Shown here: piece by piece, positions 1 through 6,861 of the stretch
Position numbering within the stretch: the stretch's first letter is position 1
Layout of the letters: each line of letters starts with the position of its first letter
Assembly: GCA_900751665.1 (NCBI GenBank)
Contig: CAADSV010000068.1
Location: 1 to 14,199 of the forward strand
DNA length: 14,199 nt
Direction of reading: 5' to 3'
From: an uncultured Collinsella sp.
GTDB lineage: Bacteria; Actinomycetota; Coriobacteriia; Coriobacteriales; Coriobacteriaceae
Position numbers and translations under genes: made by a program
Notes under the pieces: model-generated
The model's database searches: none
Told to the model about the DNA's origin: nothing
The model's input: the letters and a program-made list of their open reading frames with translations, nothing else

Positions 1-43
1 CGTTCCCCTAAGGGGGGGGGGGGGGTTTTGGGCTCCCCCCGCC
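1..43. other. Low-complexity window start, probable sequence artefact
   Basis: A run of 14 G (12-25), followed by TTTT and six C (35-40), is unlike any other sequence in the window. It is a plausible contig-edge or poly-G read artefact. The reading frame of the overlapping gene happens to stay open through it, but the residues it would encode (Gly-rich, then Trp-Ala-Pro-Pro) do not fit the coiled-coil protein that follows. Bases before about 44 should not be trusted. Confidence 0.6.
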
Positions 44-313
44 GCTCAGGCCGATTCCATCATTGCCGATGCTCAGCAGCAGGCCCTCACCATTGCCGGC
101 GAACAGGAGATCGTTCGTTTAGCGCAGCAGCAGGCCGACGACATTCGCGACCGTGCCCAGCAGTACGAGCGCGAGACGCGCTATGCCGCCGAGGACTACG
201 CCGAGCAGGTCTTTACGCACCTCGAGGAGAACCTCAAGAGCCTGACCGGCACCGTCACCCGTTGCCGTCAGCAGCTCAACGAGGGTGCTGCCCAGCAGAA
301 CGGTCAGTGGTAA
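1..313 (+). CDS. DivIVA/SepIVA-like coiled-coil protein, C-terminal part
   Basis: The 5' end lies outside the window. The frame that ends in TAA at 311-313 encodes about 89 trustworthy residues (from about base 44). They are rich in Ala, Gln, Glu and Arg and look fully helical, with no Cys pairs or membrane segments. The late part (EDYAEQVFTHLEENLKSL, then TVTRCRQQL) resembles the C-terminus of actinobacterial DivIVA-domain proteins such as mycobacterial SepIVA, which I recall lying directly upstream of yceD. Such proteins act in septation and cell-envelope growth at the membrane; that role is inferred here from resemblance and position. The stop overlaps the yceD ATG in a TAATG, so the two are probably one transcript and translationally coupled. 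The DivIVA lipid-binding N-terminus is not in the window, so the name is provisional. A generic coiled-coil protein of the ATP-synthase b-subunit type is the alternative. Confidence 0.65.
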   Translation, partial: VPLRGGGGFWAPPAAQADSIIADAQQQALTIAGEQEIVRLAQQQADDIRDRAQQYERETRYAAEDYAEQVFTHLEENLKSLTGTVTRCRQQLNEGAAQQNGQW

Positions 314-867
314 TGGCTGAGTTCCCGAGCGTTACCGTCGATCTTTCCGAGCAGCTCGAGTTTCCCGGAGACTCGTATCCGCTGACAGGCAAGGTCGATG
401 TCGCCACCTATACGGTGGGCGAGAAGGAGTACCAGCTGCAGGACGGCATTGACTACGACGTTGTCTTTACCAATGCCGGCACCGGTGTTCTGCTTACGGG
501 TATGGTCCGCGCTCACGCAACCGGTGAGTGCGACCGTTGCCTGGAGCCCGCTTCGTTTGATATCGCCGGTGAGATTGAGGAATTCTATCTCTTTAACGAG
601 CCCGAGGATCCCGAGGCCTACGAAGACGGCTACGAGTTGCTGGGCGAGGATCGCATCGTCGATCTGGGTGAGCCCATCAACGACGCGGTCGTCATGGACA
701 CGCCGTTCGTTGTCCTGTGCAAGCCCGATTGTCGCGGCCTATGCCCCACCTGCGGCATCAATCTCAACGTCGAGCAATGCGATTGTGCCGCTCAAGCAGA
801 GACCGAATGGGCCGCTGCCACGGAAAATCCATTTGCAGCATTGAAGAATCTCAAGCTTGACGAGTAA
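313..867 (+). CDS. yceD: YceD/DUF177 family protein
   Basis: A 184-residue protein of the DUF177 (YceD) family, which is commonly encoded just before rpmF in bacteria and has been linked to rRNA/ribosome biogenesis. Its biochemical activity is not established. The sequence shows the family's cysteine motifs: a CxxC at C73/C76 (context GECDRCLEP), then a cluster C136, C140, C144, C147, C156 and C158, probably a metal site. The middle is acidic, with EFYLFNEPEDPEAYEDGYEL. I take the ATG at 313, although the frame is open upstream to 28. The upstream stretch is the out-of-frame image of the coiled-coil gene, whose TAA overlaps this ATG. No good Shine-Dalgarno precedes it, which fits translational coupling. 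rpmF starts 64 bases after its stop. Confidence 0.92.
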   Translation: MAEFPSVTVDLSEQLEFPGDSYPLTGKVDVATYTVGEKEYQLQDGIDYDVVFTNAGTGVLLTGMVRAHATGECDRCLEPASFDIAGEIEEFYLFNEPEDPEAYEDGYELLGEDRIVDLGEPINDAVVMDTPFVVLCKPDCRGLCPTCGINLNVEQCDCAAQAETEWAAATENPFAALKNLKLDE

Positions 868-884
868 AACTGTGGTAGTATCGC
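857..884 (+). promoter_or_regulatory. Possible rpmF promoter
   Basis: At the end of yceD there is TTGACG (857-862). A -10-like TAGTAT lies at 876-881, preceded by TGTGG. The 13-nt spacing between them is too short for a normal pair; TATCGC (879-884) gives 16 nt but matches the -10 consensus poorly. The TGTGGTAGTAT box resembles boxes upstream of acpP and thyA in this window, which is the main reason to list it. Transcription would begin near 888-892. Confidence 0.35.
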
Positions 885-931
885 TACTTGCGCGTAATCG
901 CCACACTGGATAGTTCATAAGGAAGGTCACT

Positions 932-1111
932 ATGCCCGTACCTAAACAAAAGCAGGGTCGTATCCGCACTCACACCCGCCGTTCCGCCAACATGAAGATC
1001 TCGGCTGCGGCTCAGTCCACGTGCCCCCGTTGCGGTGCTGTCAAGCTCCCGCACCACGTGTGCCCCAGCTGCGGTTTCTACAAGGACCGCGAGGTTATCG
1101 TTACCGAGTAA
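932..1111 (+). CDS. rpmF: 50S ribosomal protein bL32, zinc-binding form
   Basis: A 59-residue basic protein of the large ribosomal subunit, near the peptidyl-transferase side. It begins MPVPKQKQGRIRTHTRRS, close to the family signature MAVPKxKxSxxRxxxRR. It carries CPRC (C31, C34) and CPSC (C44, C47), the four-cysteine zinc ribbon of the zinc-dependent (C+) form. Some actinomycetes also have a cysteine-free paralogue used in zinc shortage; none is visible here. GGAAGG (921-926) lies 5 nt before the ATG as Shine-Dalgarno. It follows yceD, the classic pairing. A terminator-like hairpin about 40 bases downstream separates it from plsX. Confidence 0.96.
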   Translation: MPVPKQKQGRIRTHTRRSANMKISAAAQSTCPRCGAVKLPHHVCPSCGFYKDREVIVTE

Positions 1112-1114
1112 CTG

Positions 1115-1120
1115 TATACT
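1115..1120 (+). promoter_or_regulatory. -10-like hexamer after rpmF
   Basis: TATACT matches five of six bases of the bacterial -10 consensus and lies four bases after the rpmF stop. There is no convincing -35 at 16-18 nt. If used, transcription would start near 1127 and would have to pass the hairpin at 1152-1181 before reaching plsX, which would make that hairpin a leader attenuator. Weak call on its own. Confidence 0.22.
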
Positions 1121-1151
1121 CTGGATGCGATGCCGTTCCAACTGGAACCAC

Positions 1152-1181
1152 AATGGCCGGCTCAATGAGTCGGCCATTTTT
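1152..1181 (+). terminator. Rho-independent terminator between rpmF and plsX
   Basis: AATGGCCG (1152-1159) pairs perfectly with CGGCCATT (1171-1178). Three inner pairs (one G-U) extend the stem to about 11 bp around a 5-nt loop, followed by a run of five T (1177-1181). This is the standard intrinsic terminator form. It ends only five bases before the plsX Shine-Dalgarno, so it could also act as a conditional leader element for plsX. Confidence 0.8.
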
Positions 1182-1185
1182 GTAT

Positions 1186-1191
1186 AAGGAG
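1186..1191 (+). promoter_or_regulatory. plsX ribosome binding site that decides the start
   Basis: AAGGAG sits one base before an in-frame ATG at 1193 and seven bases before a second in-frame ATG at 1199. Only the second has workable spacing, so 1199 is taken as the plsX start. Confidence 0.75.
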
Positions 1192-1198
1192 CATGTAT

Positions 1199-2218
1199 AT
1201 GAGTAACGTTCGCGTTTGTGTAGACGTTGTGGGTGGAGACGAGAAGCCTCAGGTTGTCCTCGACGGTATCGAGGCGGCGCTTGCGGCGGATCCCGATATC
1301 GAGGTCTTGGCCGTCGGTCCCGCAGAGATCGTGAACCCCTTTGCCGTGGCTCACGCTCGTGTTGAGGCCTTGGAGGCGCCCGATGTCATCGCCATGGACG
1401 ACGATCCCATTCGAGCCGTGATGACCAAGCGCAAGTCCTCGATCGTGCTTGCCTGCCGCGCTATCAAGAAGGGTAACGCGGATGCGTTCTTCTCTGCCGG
1501 CTCCACCGGTGCCATGACCGCTGCCGCTACCGCCTACGTGACGCCATTTAGATATCAGGCCGAGGGCAAGAAGCAGCCGGTGCGTCCGTGCCTCACCAAT
1601 GCACTGCCCAACCGCGCCGGCGGCCCGACGGTCCTGTGCGACATGGGCGCCAACCCCGATGTCGAGGTCGACGACATGGTGCGTTTTGCCCAGATGGGTA
1701 GCGCCTATGCGCGCGTCGTCTTGGGCATTGAACATCCCCGCGTCGGTCTGCTCGGCAACGGTACCGAGGATGAGAAGGGCTCCAACTTTACCAAGGCGTG
1801 CTTCCCGGCCATGAAGGCCGCGGTTCCCGGCTTTGTGGGCAACTGCGAGGGTGCCGACCTGACCTCGGGTAACTTTGACGTCGTCGTTGCCGATGGCATG
1901 TCGGGCAACATCGCGCTCAAGGCGACCGAGGGCGCCGCTAAGTTTTTGCTGCAAGAGCTCAAGGGTGCCTTTATGGCTTCGCTCGGCACCAAGATCGCCG
2001 CGCTGCTCATCAAAAAGCAGATGCGCGAGATCAAGGCAAAGCTCTCGGGCGATGCTAAGGGCGGCGCCATTCTGCTGGGCCTGCGTGGCGTGGTCCTGAT
2101 CGGTCACGGTGCCACCTCGGTCGAGGCCGTCAAAAACGGTACGCTCGCCGCGGCGGAGGCCGTGCGCGCCGGGCTTGTCGAGAACGTCGCCAACTCTATG
2201 GACGGCATCGTTTTGTAG
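1199..2218 (+). CDS. plsX: Phosphate acyltransferase PlsX
   Basis: A 339-residue peripheral-membrane enzyme that converts acyl-ACP and phosphate to acyl-phosphate, the acyl donor for PlsY in phosphatidic-acid synthesis. The N-terminus RVCVDVVGGDEKP (residues 5-17) corresponds to the family's VDxMGGDxxP. SAGSTGA at 99-105 matches the conserved SAGNTGA. VLCDMGANPD, GLLGNGTEDEKGS and VADGMSGNIALKATEG follow in the usual order, ending with GLRGVVLIGHGATS. Length is normal for the family. The start at 1199 is chosen by Shine-Dalgarno spacing. It is followed after 124 bases by acpP, whose product carries its acyl substrate; fabD and fabG, found between them in Bacillus, are missing. An intrinsic terminator directly upstream suggests its transcription is separate from rpmF, or attenuated. 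Confidence 0.96.
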   Translation: MSNVRVCVDVVGGDEKPQVVLDGIEAALAADPDIEVLAVGPAEIVNPFAVAHARVEALEAPDVIAMDDDPIRAVMTKRKSSIVLACRAIKKGNADAFFSAGSTGAMTAAATAYVTPFRYQAEGKKQPVRPCLTNALPNRAGGPTVLCDMGANPDVEVDDMVRFAQMGSAYARVVLGIEHPRVGLLGNGTEDEKGSNFTKACFPAMKAAVPGFVGNCEGADLTSGNFDVVVADGMSGNIALKATEGAAKFLLQELKGAFMASLGTKIAALLIKKQMREIKAKLSGDAKGGAILLGLRGVVLIGHGATSVEAVKNGTLAAAEAVRAGLVENVANSMDGIVL

Positions 2219-2265
2219 GAGCGAGTTAGAGCGCCGTTATGTGCCTCGCGGCCTTCGTCGTGGGG

Positions 2266-2271
2266 TAGAAT
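2266..2271 (+). promoter_or_regulatory. Possible acpP promoter -10
   Basis: TAGAAT, preceded by TGGGG, lies 72 bases before the acpP ATG in the 124-base plsX-acpP gap. No clear -35 is seen at 16-18 nt. The same TGNGS-TANNAT shape occurs before rpmF and thyA. A start near 2278 would give a leader of about 65 nt containing a hairpin. A dedicated promoter would fit the high ACP demand of the cell. Confidence 0.4.
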
Positions 2272-2284
2272 CAAAACCGTGTCT

Positions 2285-2306
2285 TGGCGCTGCGCTTGCG
2301 GCGCCA
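2285..2306 (+). other. Stem-loop in the acpP leader
   Basis: TGGCGC (2285-2290) pairs perfectly with GCGCCA (2301-2306) across a 10-nt loop, just downstream of the candidate acpP promoter. No T-run follows, so it is not a terminator. It may stabilise the 5' end of the messenger or be incidental in GC-rich DNA. Confidence 0.4.
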
Positions 2307-2342
2307 GCTCGTTGATGTTCACGCAATACGAGAGGAAGCGCT

Positions 2343-2585
2343 ATGGACCGCTCCGAAATCTTCGATAAGATCGCCGAAGTCGCCGCTGACGTTCTGGGCG
2401 TCGATGTCGCCGACATTAGCGACGAGACTACCTTTGACGATCTCGATGCCGATTCGCTCGAGCGCCTGCAGCTGGTGACGGCCATCGAGGACGAGTTCGA
2501 CCTCGAGATCGATGACGAGACCCTGCTGTCGCTCAACTCTGTCGCCGACGCTGTCGACGCTATTGAAAACGCCAAGGAGGCCTAA
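2343..2585 (+). CDS. acpP: Acyl carrier protein
   Basis: An 80-residue acidic four-helix protein that carries growing acyl chains on 4'-phosphopantetheine for fatty-acid synthesis. The attachment motif is DADSLERLQL with Ser38 as the phosphopantetheine site, and the following helix (VTAIEDEFDLEI) is the usual partner-recognition helix. Length is typical. AGAGGAAG (2331-2338) serves as Shine-Dalgarno. It lies between plsX, whose enzyme consumes acyl-ACP, and rnc, as in Bacillus. Its last codons contain the AAGGAGG that starts rnc translation, so rnc is coupled to it. It appears to have its own promoter and leader hairpin. Confidence 0.97.
   Translation: MDRSEIFDKIAEVAADVLGVDVADISDETTFDDLDADSLERLQLVTAIEDEFDLEIDDETLLSLNSVADAVDAIENAKEA
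2574..2580 (+). promoter_or_regulatory. rnc Shine-Dalgarno inside the end of acpP
   Basis: A perfect AAGGAGG within the last acpP codons lies 8 nt before the TTG at 2589. It supports the unusual TTG start of rnc and couples its translation to acpP. Confidence 0.8.
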
Positions 2586-2588
2586 GTC

Positions 2589-3314
2589 TTGGCTTTATCT
2601 CAACGACTCGCGCGCGCCCAGGAAATCCTGGGCCACGAGTTCAATAACAAGGTGCTGCTGCGCGCGGCGCTCACGCACCCCTCTGCCGTGGAAGGTCAGC
2701 CCGTCTCGGCGAGCTATGAGCGCCTTGAGTTTTTGGGCGATTCTATTTTGGGCGCCGTGGTTGCCCGCTCGCTCTTTGAGTCCTATCCGGAGTTTGACGA
2801 GGGCAAGCTTACGCGCCTGAAGGTGTCGCTCGTCTCGGGCGCCACGCTGTCCGAGGTGTCCCATGAGCTGGGCATCGACGACATCATCATCTTTGGTGCC
2901 TCCGAGACCGGCACGGGCGCGCGCGGTCTGCACTCGGCGCTCGAGAACGTCTATGAGTCGCTCGTGGGCGCGCTGTATCTGGATGCCGGCTGGGATGCGG
3001 CGGCGGAGTTTATCCACCGTACACTCAAGCCGCACCTGGCTTCCGAGCGTGCCGAGCACCCCGCGAACCCCAAGTCGTTCTTGCAGGAGTGTGTGCAGGC
3101 CGACGGCCACGAGCCTCCCGCGTATAAGCTGGTTGGCTCCGAGGGCCCCGCACACGCACCGACCTTTACCGCCGTGGTGCTCATCGACGGTATCCGCCAG
3201 GGCCGCGGCACCGGTTCCTCCAAGAAGGAAGCCGAGGGAGCTGCGGCGCTCGAGGCACTCGACCGCATGGGCTACACCACCAACGGCGTGATTCTCAACA
3301 AGAAGCCTGTTTAA
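2589..3314 (+). CDS. rnc: Ribonuclease III
   Basis: A 241-residue double-strand-specific endoribonuclease that processes rRNA precursors and structured messengers in the cytoplasm. The catalytic domain (about 1-150) carries the signature ERLEFLGDS at 44-52, including E44 and D51. The double-stranded-RNA-binding domain follows (about 157-233), starting NPKSFLQE and ending GSSKKEAEGAAALEAL. The start is TTG, supported by a perfect Shine-Dalgarno and by the normal family N-terminus (QRLARAQEILGHEF). One oddity: the second metal-binding pair, usually DxxE (E. coli D114/E117), reads NxxE here, with N120 (AAC, 2946-2948) and E123. The rest looks intact, so I expect an active enzyme, but metal binding may differ. 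The stop is 10 bases before smc. Confidence 0.95.
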   Translation: MALSQRLARAQEILGHEFNNKVLLRAALTHPSAVEGQPVSASYERLEFLGDSILGAVVARSLFESYPEFDEGKLTRLKVSLVSGATLSEVSHELGIDDIIIFGASETGTGARGLHSALENVYESLVGALYLDAGWDAAAEFIHRTLKPHLASERAEHPANPKSFLQECVQADGHEPPAYKLVGSEGPAHAPTFTAVVLIDGIRQGRGTGSSKKEAEGAAALEALDRMGYTTNGVILNKKPV

Positions 3315-3324
3315 GCGAGGAGCC

Positions 3325-6300
3325 GTGTATCTCAAGTCCCTCACGCTCAAAGGGTTCAAGTCGTTTGCCGACCGCGCCCATATGACGTTTGAGCCGGGCC
3401 TGACCGTCATCGTCGGTCCCAACGGCTCGGGAAAATCGAACATCTCCGACTCGATTCTGTGGGTCCTGGGCGAGCAGAGCGCTAAGCAGCTGCGCGGCCA
3501 GGCCATGGAAGACGTCATCTTCTCGGGCTCGTCGGCGCGCAAGCCGGTGGGCGTGGCCGAGGTCACGCTGGTGCTCGATAACTCGGACCATATGCTGCCC
3601 GTCGACTTTGACGAGGTCGCCATCACCCGTCGTATGTACCGCTCGGGCGAAAGCGAGTACCTCATCAACTCGAGCCCGTGCCGCCTGATGGACATTCAGG
3701 ACATCCTGCACGACTCGGGCCTGGGCAAGGATACGCATTCCATCATCAGTCAGGGCAAGCTCGATGCCATTTTGCAGAGCCGCCCCGAGGAGCGCCGTGC
3801 CCTCATTGAGGAGGCCGCCGGCATCTCCAAACACAAGCGTCGCAAGGAACGTGCGCTCAAAAAGATTAAATCGATGGACGAGCACCTGACCCGTGCCCGC
3901 GACATCAATAAGGAGATTGCCCGTCAGCTGCGGCCGCTGGAGCGTCAGGTCGATCGCGCGCGCAAGTACAAAGAACTGTCCTCGCGCGCGAACGAGCTTA
4001 CGCAGATGCTGGCCGTCGACGAGCTGCGTTCGCTGCAATCGCAGTGGAACGACCTGGAGAGCCGCTCTAAGGAGGGCGCCGCCGAGCTTGAGCTTGCGCA
4101 ATACCGCTTGGGTGAAAAGGAGCGCGAGCTCGAGAAGCTCCAAGTTATGCTCGAGGAAAAGGGCCTGTTTGTGGGCGATTTGGGCGAGCAGCGCCGCCAT
4201 ATGCAAGACGTGGTCGGCCGCATTAACTCCGATATGCGCCTGCTCGAGGAAAAGGGCCATAACATGGTGTCGCGCCTTTCCGACATGCGCGGCCAGATCT
4301 CAAGCTCCGAGCATCAGCGCCGTCGTGTGGTCGAGGAGCTCGAGGACGCGCGCGCCCAGCTCGAGGAAGTGACCGGCGCGCATATGCAAGCCCAGGAGGA
4401 CGTTGACGCCGCTGGTCCTGCCGCCGCCGAGCTCCACGAGCGTCGCGTTGCGCTCGGCAATCAGATTTCGCAGCTCACGCGCGAACAGCGCGATGTGCAG
4501 CGTGTTGCCGATAATGCTGCGCTCGAGCTCGCCAAGGTGAAGGACTCGCTGAGCAACGCCGAGGTCGAGGACAACATGTATGCCTCGCGCCTGGAGCAGA
4601 TCGATGAGCAGCTCGAGGAGGTCACGGCATCGCTTGAGAGCCGCCGCAACCGTGCTGAGGAGCTTGAGAGCGCCCTTGAGGCGGCTCGTCAGGCCCAGAG
4701 CGATGCGCGCGAGGCCACCGAGACGGCGCGCGCTGCCCTCAAGGACCTGCGTGCCCGCGAGAGCGAGGCACGCAACAAGCTGTCCGAGGTGCGCTCAGAG
4801 CTCGCGAGCCAAAAGAAGCTCGATGCTCGCATGGCCGACAGCTCGCCGCTCGTAAGCCGTCTGGTGGGCGCGCTGGGCGACGATGTTTCGGGCCGTCTGG
4901 GCGATGTGCTCGAGGCGCCGCGTGAGCTTGAGGGCCTGGTTGAGCAGCTGCTCGCCGGCGATATCGATGCCCTGTTGTTCGATAATGCTGCCGCACTTGA
5001 GCGCGCCGGTCGCGCCGCCCTGGACCAGAAGAAGGCCTCGGGCGAGGCGCTGCTGGTGGCGCGCAGCGTGAGCGGCTCTGCGGCCGCCGAGGGTGCCGCC
5101 GGTACCCGTCTTGTTGATTGCCTGTCCGTGCGTGCGGGATACGGTCCGGTCGTCGAGGCATTGCTCGGCGGCTATTACGTGGTCGATGACCTTTCTGCCG
5201 CCCTGGCCGCGCCCGTCGTTGACGGTGTGACCTACGTGACGCCCGATGGTGCCCGCGTTGCCTGCGGCGGCTTGGTTCGCGTGGGGCTTGATGCCGGCGA
5301 GGCTTCGGGCGCTCTGGAGCGCAAGCGTCGTATCCGCGAGCTGGAAGGCCTGGAGCCCGATCTTGCTACCGTGTTTGAGCATGTTTCGGATCAGGTCGTC
5401 GAGGCCAACGCTGCCGTCGAGGAGGCCCGTGCTGCCGAGGGCGATGCTGCCGGCGAGATCGCCCGCCTTGAGGGCGAGCGTCGCTCCCTGCTGTCCGAGA
5501 TCGGCCGCCTGGAGCAGAGTGCCAACAATGCCGAGGTCGAGCGGGTACGGATTTCTAAGCGCCGCGAGCAGGCCGCCGAGGCCGTTCGTGCCGCACGTCC
5601 GCGCGTGGACGAGCTCACTCGTTCGCGCGACGAGGCCCGTGCGCAGGCAAGCGACCTGGGTCTCCAGATTGCCGAAGCCAACGACGAGCTCGATCGCGTG
5701 CGTCGCGACGATTCCGAGGCCGCCGGAAAGCTTGCCGATGCTAAGGTGCGCCTGGCTCAGACGAGCGAGCGCCTGCGTTCGCTGAAGGGCCGTGTGCCCG
5801 ATCTTGAGCATCGCCTGGAGGGTATCGACCGTCGTATCCGTGGGACACGCCAGGCCTCGCGCTCGCTTGAGCTGCTACGCCTTCGCGTCGATCCCATGCA
5901 CGAGCGCTATTCTGCCCTGTTGGAGCGCGCCTCGGACTGGGCTGCGCGCCTGCGCGATCAGGCCTCGCTCGAGGAGGCGGACTCGGCCTCGCTCAAGAAG
6001 ACCATCGAGGACGCCAAGACCGAGGTCGCCCGCGCCAAGGAGCGGGTCGATGCTGCCACGGCGACGCAAAACGAGTTCAAGGTGGCGCGCGGCAAGCTCG
6101 AGGTGCAGGTCGAGGCTGCCATCAAGGCCATCACCGCCGACGGTACCACGGTGCTCGAGGAAGCGCTCATGTTGCCGGCGCCCACCGATCGCGATGCCGC
6201 CGAGCGCGAGCTCAACCAACTCGTGCGCCAGATCAACAACCTGGGTCCTGTGAACCAGGTCGCCATGGAGGAGTACGAGCAGCTCAAGCGCCGTGCCGAT

Positions 6301-6861
6301 TACATCGAGGAGCAACTGGCCGATCTGGAGAGCGCGCGCAAGGCGCTCACCAAGATCACCGTGGCTATCGACCGCAAGATGCGCAAGGCGTTCCTGGTGA
6401 CCTTTGAGAAGGTCGATGCAAACTTCCGCGAGATCTTTGCCATGCTGTTCCCGGGTGGTCAGGCGCATCTGGAGATGACCGACCCCGAGCATCCGGCCGA
6501 GACGGGCATTGAGGTCGTGGCGCAGCCGCGCGGCAAGCGCATCACCAAGATGATGCTCATGTCGGGTGGCGAGAAGAGCCTGACGGCGCTCGCCCTGCTC
6601 TTTGCCGTGTATCGCACGCGCACGGTGCCGTTCTATGTGCTGGACGAGGTCGAGGCGGCACTTGATGACGCCAACCTGTCCAAGCTCATCGGCGCCCTCG
6701 ATGTGCTGCGTTCCGATACGCAGCTCTTGGTAATCTCGCATCAGCGCCGTACTATGGAGGATGCTGACGTCCTCTACGGCGTCTCGATGCAAGCCGACGG
6801 CGTCAGTCGCGTCGTCTCGCAAAAACTCGATCGCGAAACCGGAAAGGTCGTGAATGCATAA
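3325..6861 (+). CDS. smc: Chromosome segregation ATPase SMC
   Basis: An 1178-residue SMC protein, full length for bacteria. It dimerises and, with ScpA and ScpB, organises and segregates the chromosome. The N-terminal head begins YLKSLTLKGFKSFAD, with Walker A GPNGSGKS at 31-38. A long coiled coil runs from about 165 to 500. The hinge spans about 508-660, and the second coiled coil about 665-1010. The C-terminal head carries the signature LMSGGEKS at 1078-1085, Walker B FYVLDE at 1103-1108, D-loop ALDD and H1139 (VISHQ). The start is GTG. GAGGAG lies only 2 nt upstream, which is short, but the N-terminus fits the family exactly and no other start codon lies nearby. The TAA overlaps the ftsY ATG (TAATG). 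scpA and scpB are not in the window. Confidence 0.97.
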   Translation: MYLKSLTLKGFKSFADRAHMTFEPGLTVIVGPNGSGKSNISDSILWVLGEQSAKQLRGQAMEDVIFSGSSARKPVGVAEVTLVLDNSDHMLPVDFDEVAITRRMYRSGESEYLINSSPCRLMDIQDILHDSGLGKDTHSIISQGKLDAILQSRPEERRALIEEAAGISKHKRRKERALKKIKSMDEHLTRARDINKEIARQLRPLERQVDRARKYKELSSRANELTQMLAVDELRSLQSQWNDLESRSKEGAAELELAQYRLGEKERELEKLQVMLEEKGLFVGDLGEQRRHMQDVVGRINSDMRLLEEKGHNMVSRLSDMRGQISSSEHQRRRVVEELEDARAQLEEVTGAHMQAQEDVDAAGPAAAELHERRVALGNQISQLTREQRDVQRVADNAALELAKVKDSLSNAEVEDNMYASRLEQIDEQLEEVTASLESRRNRAEELESALEAARQAQSDAREATETARAALKDLRARESEARNKLSEVRSELASQKKLDARMADSSPLVSRLVGALGDDVSGRLGDVLEAPRELEGLVEQLLAGDIDALLFDNAAALERAGRAALDQKKASGEALLVARSVSGSAAAEGAAGTRLVDCLSVRAGYGPVVEALLGGYYVVDDLSAALAAPVVDGVTYVTPDGARVACGGLVRVGLDAGEASGALERKRRIRELEGLEPDLATVFEHVSDQVVEANAAVEEARAAEGDAAGEIARLEGERRSLLSEIGRLEQSANNAEVERVRISKRREQAAEAVRAARPRVDELTRSRDEARAQASDLGLQIAEANDELDRVRRDDSEAAGKLADAKVRLAQTSERLRSLKGRVPDLEHRLEGIDRRIRGTRQASRSLELLRLRVDPMHERYSALLERASDWAARLRDQASLEEADSASLKKTIEDAKTEVARAKERVDAATATQNEFKVARGKLEVQVEAAIKAITADGTTVLEEALMLPAPTDRDAAERELNQLVRQINNLGPVNQVAMEEYEQLKRRADYIEEQLADLESARKALTKITVAIDRKMRKAFLVTFEKVDANFREIFAMLFPGGQAHLEMTDPEHPAETGIEVVAQPRGKRITKMMLMSGGEKSLTALALLFAVYRTRTVPFYVLDEVEAALDDANLSKLIGALDVLRSDTQLLVISHQRRTMEDADVLYGVSMQADGVSRVVSQKLDRETGKVVNA

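Noticed and set aside
12..25. G-run as a G-quadruplex or phase-variable tract
   Set aside because: It is at the very window edge beside other homopolymers, and an assembly or read artefact is more likely.
28..312. Upstream extension of yceD to 28
   Set aside because: The extension is the out-of-frame image of the coiled-coil gene; the TAATG overlap and family N-terminus place the start at 313.
884..2107. Long minus-strand frame (407 codons) opposite plsX
   Set aside because: It mirrors the codon structure of plsX in GC-rich DNA, spans the rpmF gap, and has no family motifs or ribosome site.
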